Positions 26,453 to 36,200 of a stretch of 64,000 nucleotides of DNA are shown piece after piece; position 1 is the first letter of the stretch, and every line of letters begins with the position of its first letter. Source of the stretch: CAYQNU01 sp964419055 (lineage in GTDB: Bacteria; Bacteroidota; Bacteroidia; Flavobacteriales_D; Parvicellaceae). The stretch spans positions 1-64,000 of the forward strand of contig CAYQNU010000011.1 of assembly GCA_964419055.1 (NCBI GenBank), in the 5' to 3' direction. The notes beneath the pieces are model-generated. The model saw only the letters and a list, made by a program, of their open reading frames with translations, did no database searches and had not been told where the DNA came from. Both the position numbers and the translations under genes were made by a program.

Positions 26453-27628
26453 CTAACGGTTCTGTTTCCTTCTTTTTCGTTCTTTTATGATTAACGACAA
26501 TTCACGTCCAGTTTGGCCAGCTACCGAGGTATTTTCTCTGGCTCTTCTAATTAGATACGGCATAACTTCTTTCACTGGTCCGTAAGGTACATATTTGGCA
26601 ACGTTGTATTGATTAAAAGATAAGTTAAAACTGATATGATCACTCATACCCAATAATTGAGCAAAATATATTCGGACATCATTCTTTTCAAGCCCCTTTT
26701 TTTCAATAAGCTCGCTTAAATAAAGTGCACTTTTTTCATTATGTGAGCCAGCACAAACACCAAAATCGCTAATATTATTCACACAATATTCCAAAGCCAA
26801 ATCATAATCTCTATCGGTTGCTTCCTTGTTAGGTTGAATAGGGTCTTTATAACCTTTTTCCTGAGCTCTAGCTCGTTCTTTTTCCATGTATGCACCACGT
26901 ACCAATTTTACACCAACTTTTGCTGAATGCTGAAGTGCTTTTTGATGTAATTTTTTTAAATAATCCAAACGATCCCAACGATACAATTGAATAGTGTTGT
27001 AAACTATGGCGGTTTCTTTATTATAAGCAAAAATCATTTCTTCGGCAAGTATATCGATAGCGTCTTGTATCCAACTATCTTCAGCATCAATGAAAACAGG
27101 AACATTTAATTCGTGCGCTTTACCGCAAATTTTATGAAAACGACTGCGCACTTTTTCATAATCTAATCGATCATTTTCCGATAGCGTTTCAACCCCTTTG
27201 TTGGCTTTTTCTAATAATGAAAATTTAGCTATTCCTGTGGGTTTAAAAACAGAAAATGGAATGGCGTTATCTGATTTGGCACGTACAATGGTTTTTATAA
27301 TTTCGGAGGTTGTTTGATCCAAATCTTCATCACTTTCTTTACCTTCCAAGGAGTAATCCAAAATAGTTCCTACATTGTTATTATGCAATTCTTGTATTTT
27401 GGCAGTACATTCTTCAATAGTTTCACCTCCGCAAAATTGATTAAAAATGGTTTTTTTAATTAACCCTTTTACAGGTAAGCGACATTTGAATGACACATCA
27501 ATGGCCCAACTACCAAAATTAACCAATCCAGGACTGGCTACCATCCTAAATAAATAATAGGATTTTTTTAAGTTGCTATCTGTTTTACCACGAAAAGCAA
27601 TTTCAGTGTTGGAAAAATCTAATGCCAT
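26453..27628 (-). CDS. Proline dehydrogenase
   Basis: This is the stand-alone FAD enzyme that oxidises proline to pyrroline-5-carboxylate, passing electrons to quinone. The 391-residue sequence has the Bacteroidota type of N-terminus (FSNTEIAFRGK), then FCGGETIEEC, ILDYSLEGKE, VFIDAEDSW, VKLVRGAYMEKER and near the end YVPYGPVKEVMPYLIRRARENT, which binds FAD and substrate. The ATG at 27628 is preferred to an in-frame TTG two codons upstream. The partner P5C dehydrogenase is not in the window. Confidence 0.93.
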   Translation of the reverse strand: MALDFSNTEIAFRGKTDSNLKKSYYLFRMVASPGLVNFGSWAIDVSFKCRLPVKGLIKKTIFNQFCGGETIEECTAKIQELHNNNVGTILDYSLEGKESDEDLDQTTSEIIKTIVRAKSDNAIPFSVFKPTGIAKFSLLEKANKGVETLSENDRLDYEKVRSRFHKICGKAHELNVPVFIDAEDSWIQDAIDILAEEMIFAYNKETAIVYNTIQLYRWDRLDYLKKLHQKALQHSAKVGVKLVRGAYMEKERARAQEKGYKDPIQPNKEATDRDYDLALEYCVNNISDFGVCAGSHNEKSALYLSELIEKKGLEKNDVRIYFAQLLGMSDHISFNLSFNQYNVAKYVPYGPVKEVMPYLIRRARENTSVAGQTGRELSLIIKERKRRKQNR

Positions 27629-27764
27629 AACCAAAACAATTTTTTGCGAAATTAATCCCTATTTCTTTGCAATTAAACAATAGTGAGGAGTTTTTTTTCA
27701 ATGCTTTTATTTCACTCTCTTTTTTGAAAAGTAGACTTGAAAAACAAGAGAATTTGATATGAAA

Positions 27765-28097
27765 CTAAGCTTTTCTAACGAATTCAGATTTTAAGGCCAT
27801 CGTTCCAAATTCATCAATTTTACAATCAATATTGTGGTCACTATCAAAATTGAGTCTGATATTTTTGACTTTTGTACCTGCCTTAATGGGTTTTGGAGCA
27901 CCTTTTACCGGTAAATCTTTTATTACAATAACACTGTCTCCATTTTGAAGTTCATTTCCATTGGAGTCTAAAATTTTATCAATTTCGGCTTCCAAAATTT
28001 CATTGGGATTCCATTCATTTCCACATTCTGGACAGGCATACAATTCAACCCCCATAGAGTAACCATAGGGCGATTCACATTTTGGACAAGGTTTCAT
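27765..28097 (-). CDS. yjdM: PhnA/YjdM-family zinc-ribbon protein
   Basis: The 110-residue protein has the N-terminal zinc ribbon CPKC (4-7) with CPEC (22-25) and the PhnA domain: DSNGNELQNGDSVIVIKDLPVKG, KAGTKVKNIRL, and MALKSEFVRKA at the end. Despite the old name alkylphosphonate uptake protein, no phosphonate role is established for this family. Length is normal. It stands alone between proline dehydrogenase and a small hypothetical gene. Confidence 0.9.
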   Translation of the reverse strand: MKPCPKCESPYGYSMGVELYACPECGNEWNPNEILEAEIDKILDSNGNELQNGDSVIVIKDLPVKGAPKPIKAGTKVKNIRLNFDSDHNIDCKIDEFGTMALKSEFVRKA

Positions 28098-28327
28098 ACT
28101 TTAGTAAAGATTAATTTCTAATTTAATTAGTCTTGGAATACAATCCAAAAAGCCCAATTAATTTTGACAAAAGTAAGAAAATAAATACACGAATTAATAT
28201 ACCAAACTATTAGAATGTAATTTAAAAATACAATCCTTTGATTTCATTCATAACTATAGAATCCTCTGAACGATTTGTCAAAAAAATCATTTCATCGATT
28301 GCTAAAAAATATTTTCGGTTACGAGTT

Positions 28328-28558
28328 TTAACTTAAGTAAAACTCCACATTTCCAATGCTGTCGGTTGAATTAACAGTAATGTTTTTTGATAAATTCAAC
28401 AAAAAATCAACCGTAGATTTTTTTGGCGACATCGTTTTTTTTGCACCCAATAAAGCTTTAATTCTTTCATTTTTTGAAAGAATATAAAAATGGTTGGCTG
28501 AAATTTGAAGTTGTTTGGAAAGTGTTTGTAAAGTAGAGAATCTTCTCATAGGCTGCAT
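28328..28558 (-). CDS. Small hypothetical protein
   Basis: A 76-residue frame from the ATG at 28558 (a TTG two codons upstream is possible). The tail SPKKSTVDFLLNLSKNI resembles a short segment (SPK..T..FLLNYSKSL) that I recall at the end of many small Bacteroidota proteins, which favours a real gene. The first half contains LQTLSKQLQISANHFYILSK, faintly helix-turn-helix-like. No function can be given. Confidence 0.45.
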   Translation of the reverse strand: MQPMRRFSTLQTLSKQLQISANHFYILSKNERIKALLGAKKTMSPKKSTVDFLLNLSKNITVNSTDSIGNVEFYLS

Positions 28559-28620
28559 ATTCAATTTTTAAATTATGAAGGAATAACGCAACTAAAATGA
28601 AAATATTGTTTATAAAACAA

Positions 28621-28655
28621 AAAAAGAAGCTAAGACGTTGTCCTAACTTCTTTTT
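28621..28655. terminator. Terminator-like hairpin between divergent genes
   Basis: AAAAAGAAG (28621-28629) pairs with CTTCTTTTT (28647-28655), with TAnGAC and GTCnTA inside. The minus strand has the longer T run. Neither neighbouring gene needs a terminator here, so it may end an unrecognised minus-strand transcript. The rest of 28565-28838 shows no clear gene. Confidence 0.5.
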
Positions 28656-28838
28656 GGGGGTAGAATAGCTAATAAGCCATTAAAAATGGTCACCTCTTTT
28701 TTTGATACTTTTTGCAATGTTCGATGAACTTATTGTTTTATAGATATCAGAGGTTTTGTTTTAATGACGCTCTTTTTTTTTGAGAGTTGCCCCGAATGGA
28801 ATAAAATAGCTAATTTAGTGATGAAAATATATTTTCTA

Positions 28839-29522
28839 ATGACAAAACTCTCTATTCAATTATCCGAAGATGGATCGGCTACTTTATTTAGTAACCAATT
28901 TCAAACTACTTATCATTCTATTCACGGGGCTTTACAAGAGAGCAGTCATGTATACATTCAGAGTGGCTTGGAATTTTTTATTCATCAAAATCCAAGTAAA
29001 ACAGCATTAGCAGTTTTAGAAATTGGACTGGGAACGCACCTCAATGCATTACTTACATTTTCGTTTCTACTCAAACACGAAAGTAACAACGTTTATTATC
29101 ATGCCTTAGAAAAATTTCCAGTTCCCATTCAAACATTAAAGGAATTAAAATATGATTCGCTCCTCATTGATGCTAGAATTAATGTAAACGATTTTTTTGA
29201 AAGCCCTTGGGAGCAAGAGTATAAAATTTCTTCGCAATTCAGTATATTCAAACAAAAAGTGGATTGGACTGATTTTGAAACACAAAAGCGTTTTGATGTG
29301 GTATATTTCGATGCTTTTGACCCAGCTATACAGCCAGAAATGTGGACTAAAGAACAGTTTTCAAAAATAGCCAATTGTATGAATACAGGAGGCGTTTTGG
29401 TAACCTTTAGTGCAAAAGGTCAGGTAAGAAGAGATTTGCAAGAATTGGGATTTAAGGTTGAACGCATACCAGGTCCTCCTGGAAAACGAGAAATGATAAG
29501 AGCCACTTTTGAGAAAAAATAG
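28839..29522 (+). CDS. mnmD: tRNA 5-methylaminomethyl-2-thiouridine methyltransferase MnmD
   Basis: MnmD adds the last methyl group to the wobble uridine of tRNAs reading Lys, Glu and Gln codons, using SAM. It is the stand-alone equivalent of the N-terminal half of MnmC. In the 227-residue protein AVLEIGLGTHLNAL is the SAM loop, FDVVYFDAFDPAIQPEMWT the DAF-type active-site segment, and GFKVERIPGPPGKREMIRA the conserved end. The start at 28839 (MTKLSIQLSEDGS) matches where homologues begin; an in-frame ATG at 28764 would add a 25-residue stretch unlike the family. Confidence 0.88.
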   Translation: MTKLSIQLSEDGSATLFSNQFQTTYHSIHGALQESSHVYIQSGLEFFIHQNPSKTALAVLEIGLGTHLNALLTFSFLLKHESNNVYYHALEKFPVPIQTLKELKYDSLLIDARINVNDFFESPWEQEYKISSQFSIFKQKVDWTDFETQKRFDVVYFDAFDPAIQPEMWTKEQFSKIANCMNTGGVLVTFSAKGQVRRDLQELGFKVERIPGPPGKREMIRATFEKK

Positions 29523-29525
29523 GGC

Positions 29526-29630
29526 AAAAAAAATGGGAAGCTACTCATATCGCACCGCTACAACCGCAGACCTTTGCTACGTTCCCGTCCTGGAGGATTA
29601 TGCAGGAGCTGGTCGTATGAGACTTCCCGG
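29526..29630 (-). ncRNA. ffs: Signal recognition particle RNA, small bacterial type
   Basis: The minus strand carries the SRP domain IV hairpin: CAGG, A, CG, the GGAA tetraloop, CG, T, AGCA (plus-strand 29575-29592), which binds Ffh. The two ends pair: GGGAAG with CTTCCC (29623-29628 and 29535-29540) and CTCATA with TATGAG (29616-29621 and 29544-29549). The 3' end runs into 8 T, giving its own terminator. An ideal promoter lies just upstream. The stretch is visibly richer in GC than its surroundings. Length is about 100, normal for the small type. Confidence 0.88.
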
Positions 29631-29632
29631 TG

Positions 29633-29666
29633 CAAAAGTACAGATTACTTTTGGTTTTGATTCAAA
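29633..29666 (-). promoter_or_regulatory. Promoter of the SRP RNA
   Basis: On the minus strand TTTG (29666-29663), a 22-base spacer and TACTTTTG (29640-29633) match the full consensus, placing the start at the 5' arm of the RNA. Confidence 0.8.
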
Positions 29667-29760
29667 AAAAATGCAAAAAAAGTTAAAGTTTAATTTTTAC
29701 TCTATTAATAACTTTATCAATTGTTGAAACTATTTTACTGGAATTAATCGAAATTGATGA

Positions 29761-29768
29761 TAAATTTG
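29761..29768 (+). promoter_or_regulatory. -7 promoter element of the Ppx/GppA gene
   Basis: TAAATTTG matches TAnnTTTG exactly, 26 bases before the GTG start at 29795. Confidence 0.55.
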
Positions 29769-29794
29769 CGATTAATAATTCTAAACCAAAATTA

Positions 29795-30700
29795 GTGATT
29801 TTAGCAGCGATAGATATTGGTTCAAATGCCCTACGTTTATTAATTGAAGAAGCTTTTGTTGAAGATGGAGAAATTCATTTCAAAAAAATTGCTTTAACAC
29901 GTGTTCCATTACGTTTGGGTCATGATGTATTTACAAACGGCAGCATTTCGCAAACTAAAGCCGAAAAGTTAGTTAAAGTAATGAAAGCTTTTCGATTATT
30001 GATGGAGGTGAATGATGTAGAAAAATTTAGAGGTTGTGCAACTTCCGCAATGCGAGAGGCCAGTAATGGAAAAGAAGTGAGAGCTTTGATTAAAAAAGAA
30101 GCAAAAGTTACTATTGAATTAATTACGGGTGAAGAAGAGGCTGATTTGATATTTGGAAATTTTAAATCAACTGATTTTGAGATTGATAAAGATAAGACCT
30201 ATTTGTATATTGATGTGGGAGGCGGAAGTACTGAGGTAACGTTAATCAAAAAGAATCAACGAATACAATCCTATTCGTTTAATTTAGGTTCGGTTCGTCT
30301 TCTTACTCAACCTGTTAGTGAAGAGCTTTGGGAGGATGCTTGCAAAAAGATTTCGGATATGGTAAATGGAGAGAAAGATGTGATTGCCATTGGGACGGGA
30401 GGAAACATTAACCGTATATACAAGGAAAGTGTGCACAGTTTTGGTGAGAACATCAAACTGACCGAAATTAAAAAAATTGTAGCATTTATCGAGCAATTCA
30501 GCTATAATGATCGTATCAAAAAGTTGAAATTAAAACCCGATAGGGCGGACGTTATTGTGCCTGCTGGAAGAATTTATACCACTTTTATGAAAGCGGCCAA
30601 TTCAAAAGAAATGATGGTACCTAAAGTTGGTTTAGCCGATGGTATTATTTATAAAATGTTTGAAGATGAAATGGCTGCTGCTGAATTGAATAAAAGTTAG
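29795..30700 (+). CDS. Ppx/GppA-family phosphatase
   Basis: The 301-residue protein has the actin-like ATPase fold of exopolyphosphatase and pppGpp phosphatase: AAIDIGSNALRLLI at the start, FRGCATSAMREASNG, ITGEEEADLIF, YIDVGGGSTEV and AIGTGGNINRI. The start is a GTG; the family motif begins at residue 4, so no earlier start is needed. It lacks the C-terminal HD domain of long Ppx enzymes. Whether polyphosphate or pppGpp is the substrate cannot be decided. The ElaA gene follows after 4 bases, so the two are likely co-transcribed. Confidence 0.88.
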   Translation: MILAAIDIGSNALRLLIEEAFVEDGEIHFKKIALTRVPLRLGHDVFTNGSISQTKAEKLVKVMKAFRLLMEVNDVEKFRGCATSAMREASNGKEVRALIKKEAKVTIELITGEEEADLIFGNFKSTDFEIDKDKTYLYIDVGGGSTEVTLIKKNQRIQSYSFNLGSVRLLTQPVSEELWEDACKKISDMVNGEKDVIAIGTGGNINRIYKESVHSFGENIKLTEIKKIVAFIEQFSYNDRIKKLKLKPDRADVIVPAGRIYTTFMKAANSKEMMVPKVGLADGIIYKMFEDEMAAAELNKS

Positions 30701-30704
30701 ATCA

Positions 30705-31157
30705 ATGGAAATTCAATGGCAATGTAAACCTTTTTCAGATCTTACTTCAAAAGAATTGTATGGTATTTTAGCTCTGAGGGAACGTGTTTTTATCGTGGAA
30801 CAAAATTGTATTTATATTGATTGTGATGGAAAAGATCTTGAATCCCTTCATGTTTTTGGAATGAATGATTCGGGGGAAATTTGTGCCACTTCTCGTATTG
30901 TTCCTAAGGGTTTATCGTATGAAAATTATGTTTCAATTGGAAGAGTTTGCGTTGATTTATCGGTGCGAAGATTCAAGGTGGGCTATCAATTAATGGAAGT
31001 TACAATAGAACATTTACAAAACATATATGGCTCCGTTCCTATCAAAATTTCAGCACAGTCGTATTTAATCCAATTTTATCAAAAATTTGGTTTTCAAAGT
31101 GTTGGAGAAGAATATTTAGAAGACGATATACCGCATACAGCTATGATACGTTCTTGA
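30705..31157 (+). CDS. elaA: ElaA-family GNAT acetyltransferase
   Basis: A 150-residue N-acetyltransferase with the ElaA pattern: ELYGILALRERVFIVEQNC, DCDGKDLESLHVFG, then IGRVCVDLSVRRFKVGYQLM (acetyl-CoA-binding turn) and FYQKFGFQSVGEEYLEDDIPH at the end. The acceptor is unknown. Its last 17 bases overlap the end of the convergent sensor kinase gene. Confidence 0.9.
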   Translation: MEIQWQCKPFSDLTSKELYGILALRERVFIVEQNCIYIDCDGKDLESLHVFGMNDSGEICATSRIVPKGLSYENYVSIGRVCVDLSVRRFKVGYQLMEVTIEHLQNIYGSVPIKISAQSYLIQFYQKFGFQSVGEEYLEDDIPHTAMIRS

Positions 31158-33105
31158 TTTGAATAGGTATAAATAACACTGCTCGCGTACCCATTTTTTC
31201 AATTTCATTCAAATCAGAAATACTCAAAGAAATGGATGTTTTGTGAATGGTATTTAATATTTCAATACGTTCATGAATATTTTTCATACCCGTTGATTGA
31301 TGATTTTTCTGGTTATCGGTTTTCATTTCTTGACTTTTGGTTCGGCCAATTCCATTATCTTCAATTATCCATTCGATACCTTGTTCAGTTATGGTGCAAA
31401 TAATGTTGAGCACTCCCATCTTATCTAAATAGCGTATTCCATGCCAAATAGAATTTTCAATAAGGGGTTGTAAAATCATAGGAGGTATTTTTAGAACTTC
31501 CAAATCAATGCTTTCATTTTTGTTGACTTCAAAAGTATAGGTGAATTGATCTTCAAATCGCAAGTGTTCTAATTCTAGGTAAAGCTCAATTGTTTTGATC
31601 TCATCTTCTAGGGCTATCCAATCATTTTTGGAATTATCTAAAACCCTTCTCATCAATTGACTAAAGCGAGATAAATATTTGTTGGCGCTGCGGTCGTCAT
31701 TTTTGGCAATAAATCCATTGATGGAATTCAAACTATTAAAAATAAAATGAGGATTCATCTGTGACCTTAATGATTTCAATTCCAGTAACATATTAGCACG
31801 TGTACGGGCTTTATTACTTCGAATGATTAGTATCGATGAAATGGTTAGTATCAATATTCCCGCAATTAAAGCATAAATGATATAGAGTTTGCTCAAATTT
31901 TTATTCTTTTCATTTTGCGTTTCCAAAGCCAATTTATCGTTATTGAGTTGAGCATTATCTAACATTAAATTAAATTCTTTTTCCTTTTGTTCCAACTCCA
32001 AGGATAAATTTAGGGAGATCAACGCTTGTTTATTCTTTTCTTCTTGAATAGAATCTCTTAATAATAAGAGTGCTTGCATACTCTCAACAGCGCTTTTATA
32101 ATCACCTAAATCGGTGTAGGCTTTTGAAATCGCTAGTAAAGCTTCTTCTTTGGATTCCAATTCGCCAATTTCACTTGACAAGTTTATTGTTTTTTTAAGG
32201 TATGGAATGGCCAATTGAGGATTGTTTTGTTTTAAATTCAATTTTCCAATTTCTAAATTGGATTGATTAAATCCTTGAATATTTTGATTTACATCATTGG
32301 CTTCTAAAGCTTGTTGCTGTACTTGCATTTGTTGCACATCGTTTCCTCTTTTTGAATAAAATTTGTTTTTACTTTGATAAGAGGTATTTACACCTTGAGA
32401 GTAATTTATTGAATTGGAATAGGAGAGGGTAGAATCGAAATATTTAAATGCCTTAGCTGAATCATTTATGGATTCGTAAAAATTGCCTAAATTATCCGAA
32501 GCATTCACCAAACCTATGGTGTTATTTCTTTTGTTTTCTAGGTTAAAAACTTCTTTTAAATGGAACTCTGCTTTTTTGATATCATTATTGGCTTTATAAC
32601 ACCGAGCTAATCCGTTATGAGCAAAAATAATTTCATCATTATTACCTTTTTGTTTGGCTAAAATCAAAAATTGATCATAACTCGTAATGGCTAGATTCCA
32701 TTCTTTATTGTTTTCGTAGGCTGCTCCAATGTATTTTATGGAATTGAAATAGCCTTTTTCTTGTCCATTTCCTTCAAATAAAATGATTGCTTTGCGATAA
32801 TATTCTATTGATTTTTCATACTTCTGATTGCTATAATAAAGTGCTCCTAGAGTATTATAAGAATAAGCTTCTCCTCGAGTATTTTTTAGTTTAACAGACA
32901 AAAGATAAGCCTCTTCTGCATAAGTAAATGCAATTTTTGGGGCTGTTTCTGATATTTTATTTGCTGCATTTATCCATTCAAATATTTTTGAGGTATTGTC
33001 TGGAAGTTTTGATATTCGCTTGTATTCTTGATCATCTTGACCCCAACTTATTGTTTGGACCAAGAGAAATAAACCAGTTAATATGAATAAGACCAATGAA
33101 TTCAT
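31141..33105 (-). CDS. LytS/YehU-type sensor histidine kinase with TPR sensor domain
   Basis: The 654-residue protein has a signal peptide, about 8 TPR units (about 40-360) outside the membrane, a coiled coil, one membrane helix (about 405-428) and a His_kinase/HATPase core. The phosphoacceptor is H453 in NPHFIFNSLNSI; the N box is LIENSIWHG (548-556) and the ATP lid begins DNGIGR (583-588). Such kinases normally signal to a LytTR response regulator, but none is adjacent, so it is an orphan here. The promoter TAGATTTG lies only 5 bases before the ATG. Confidence 0.92.
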   Translation of the reverse strand: MNSLVLFILTGLFLLVQTISWGQDDQEYKRISKLPDNTSKIFEWINAANKISETAPKIAFTYAEEAYLLSVKLKNTRGEAYSYNTLGALYYSNQKYEKSIEYYRKAIILFEGNGQEKGYFNSIKYIGAAYENNKEWNLAITSYDQFLILAKQKGNNDEIIFAHNGLARCYKANNDIKKAEFHLKEVFNLENKRNNTIGLVNASDNLGNFYESINDSAKAFKYFDSTLSYSNSINYSQGVNTSYQSKNKFYSKRGNDVQQMQVQQQALEANDVNQNIQGFNQSNLEIGKLNLKQNNPQLAIPYLKKTINLSSEIGELESKEEALLAISKAYTDLGDYKSAVESMQALLLLRDSIQEEKNKQALISLNLSLELEQKEKEFNLMLDNAQLNNDKLALETQNEKNKNLSKLYIIYALIAGILILTISSILIIRSNKARTRANMLLELKSLRSQMNPHFIFNSLNSINGFIAKNDDRSANKYLSRFSQLMRRVLDNSKNDWIALEDEIKTIELYLELEHLRFEDQFTYTFEVNKNESIDLEVLKIPPMILQPLIENSIWHGIRYLDKMGVLNIICTITEQGIEWIIEDNGIGRTKSQEMKTDNQKNHQSTGMKNIHERIEILNTIHKTSISLSISDLNEIEKMGTRAVLFIPIQIKNVS

Positions 33106-33110
33106 TAGTA

Positions 33111-33118
33111 CAAATCTA
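33111..33118 (-). promoter_or_regulatory. -7 promoter element of the sensor kinase gene
   Basis: TAGATTTG on the minus strand is an exact TAnnTTTG match, 5 bases from the ATG at 33105, predicting a leaderless mRNA. A TTG lies 16 bases further upstream. Confidence 0.55.
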
Positions 33119-33278
33119 CTGCGTTTAATTGAAACAAAAAAATGGTCAAAAATTACAATTAGATAAAAAACAGATTAAAAATGAGGATTCAAACGTTCAA
33201 ACTATCCCTTCACTCATTCAAAAGGTAGTTTTACTCATGATTACTTGTGAGATTTTTATTTTTTGATTAAGAAGGGTA

Positions 33279-36200
33279 TTATTTAGAAACTTGAACAAAA
33301 CCAGTGTAGGTTTTTTCAGGATCTGTAGTTGATTCTAACACAAAATAATAAACACCATCTGGAACATTGTTTCCATTACTGTGTTGACCATTCCAATTAT
33401 TCAAATAGGGACTTGATTGGAAAACGATTTGTCCCCATCTATTAAAGATAGTGATGTTATGATTTGCATCATTTCCTGTAATAAAAAGTACATCATTTTT
33501 ACCATCGTTATTGGGCGTAATAATATTCGGAAGTGGTAATTGCACTTCTTGGTCTAATTCATCAACACTTACTATTGCACAAATTGAATCTTGACATCCA
33601 AAACCATTTGTTACGACCTGACATACGGTATAAATTCCTCTATTTGGGAATAAATAACTGCCATCTTCAGTACTAAAAGCATAGCCATTATCGGAATAAT
33701 AATACCAACTTACTACATCAGCAGATGCTGTATTGTTAAAGAAGGTTGTGTCGCCTAAAATAGTAGGATTAGGCGAAATAGTGAAGCCGGCTGTTGGAAA
33801 ACCACCCGAACCCACAGTTATAGAATTTGAGGTCACTGTGCAATTAAAACCATCGGTAATTACCAACGTGTAAACTCCACTTGAAACATTACTGTAATTT
33901 AATGTAGGTGAACTATTACCATTCCAAGCATAAAAATAAGGTCCAGTTCCACCTGTAGTAGTCAGACCCGTTATATTCCCATTTGCTTGACCACACGTAG
34001 CAATAGTAACTTGCAAATTAGTAGAATCAATAGTAATGGGAATAGAATTATTTACCAAAATATTATTTAAGTTGGCTTCACATCCAAATGCATCAGTAAC
34101 GGTAAGTGTATAGCTACCAGCTTGAAGATTAGAAGCTGATGGTCCAGATGCAGTGTTACCATTAAACTCATAAGTCAATGGGTTAATTCCAGTTGCAGTA
34201 ATACCTGATATAGAACCATCACCTTGGTTGCAATGGTCAACCGTAGTAACCAAATTAGTTGAATTGATGGTTGGGCCCGTGTTTTCGCCTACAACAAAAG
34301 GACCAACGGTTGTTCCACATCCATTTGCATCTGCTACAAAAAGTGAATAACTACCTGCATCCAAATTAGAATTGTCAGCGGTAGCGGCCACTACATTATT
34401 CCATTCATAAGAAATTGGTAAAGCACCACCAATTATTTGAATTCCTGTTATGGAACCATCAGATTGACCACAGTTTTCATCTTCAATGATCATATTGGTA
34501 ACATCAACGGTAAACGAAACTCCCATTATAACACTTACGGGTATGGTGAAATTTCCGGGACAAACACCCACATAAAAAGTGGTATCGCTAAAAAGGTTGC
34601 CTGTTGTAAAATTAGTTCCAGCTCCTACAAAATTACCGTTTGGCCCATCAAACCATAAAATGCTTGAACCAGCGGGTAATGTTCCCAAAACCGTTGCTGT
34701 AAGCGTGGTTGATGTACCCGAACAAATGGTATCGTTGAGTGCAGTAAGGTTAAAGGTAGTTGAATTAGTAACAACTTGCCCCACACCACCATTTGTGGCA
34801 CCATTAACAGGAAAGTTGGCCAAGGTTGTAGAATTGGTTGTTCCTGCGTTACCGCCAGCTACATTGGTTGCACCACCTGTTGGGTTTGTTGTGTTGATAT
34901 ATCCTCCGCCTCCAGCTCCACCAGGACCACCGGTTTCAATCAAACCACCAAAGTAAAAATTACCCGCAACAAGTACCACATTTCCACCATTTCCACCATT
35001 GGCTGAAATAGGAATAGCTCCAATTGTACCTGATGATTCAATAACTACCGTACCTCCGGCACCACCGCCACCAGCTCCGTCTACACCACCAATTTGACCA
35101 AAAGGTGGACTTGGACAGGTTAAATTTACTCCATTAGCACCGTTGGCTGTTATGGAACCGCTTCCTGAAATGTTTCCGTAACTTTTTATCAAAACAATTC
35201 CACCACCATTTCCACCATGAGCGCCCACATTTATAGTGTTATTGGCATCGCCCGATCCACCACCACCGCCTAAAAACAATTTATTGAGCGCATAATTTAA
35301 AGGTCTACCGCCAATTCCTCCTACCGGTCTACGATTATCACCACCCCAAGTCCCGTTATTGGGCCCAACTGTAGTGGGATTGGCTGAATTGGAAGAAAGG
35401 GTATAACCACCTCTACCTCCACCACTTGTTACTTGTCCCGAAATAGATGGAATTTCAAGATTCCAAGAAGTATTATAAACAGGGTTGGGAACTCCGATTC
35501 CATTGTTCCAATTGGTAATAGTACCTGCATTGGCTCCACCACCACCACCAGCATTATGATTGTTGCCACCACCACCACCATTGGCTACTGCGCCATATGA
35601 ATAACGACCACCTAAAACGTCATATTCTGCATTGAAGCCAAAAAGACCTTCGCCTTTAACACCTCCACCATCTGTATTGGTTAGAGCTACATTCCAGGTT
35701 CCAAATCCCGAAGCTGCATAATCCTCAACACCGCCTCTAAATCCCAATCCATTTGCATTGATGGTTCCAGGAGTTGTAATAGTGGTTGTATTCAACACTT
35801 CAATGCTTACCACACCACCAACTGTTCCGTTCCATGTCTGACCAGTAATTTGAGCATTTACTGTAAGATTATCGTATCTAGGAATTCTGATAACTTGAAC
35901 TTTACCACTTGAAGTATAATTGTTTTTTAAACCACATCTAATGTTGATAGAAGTACTATTTGGAACAGAAGAAACCTCACAAAATTCATAATTACCACAA
36001 TTGTTGTAATTCGTTATTTCACCAAATTGTGTAGGATTTGGAGCATTATTTACTGAAACACCTTGCATTTGGATGATAAGTATTAAATCTCCGACAGCTA
36101 AATTTCCTGAAAAACGATTATTTGCATTAAGACCTGAATTAGCCACTGAAATAGTGGTTGCACCAGTATTAGCATTGGTTGAAAGCGTTGTATATTCATT

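Noticed and set aside
29509..29727. 72-residue plus-strand frame after mnmD
   Set aside because: It covers the SRP RNA on the other strand; its odd composition comes from the RNA's stems.
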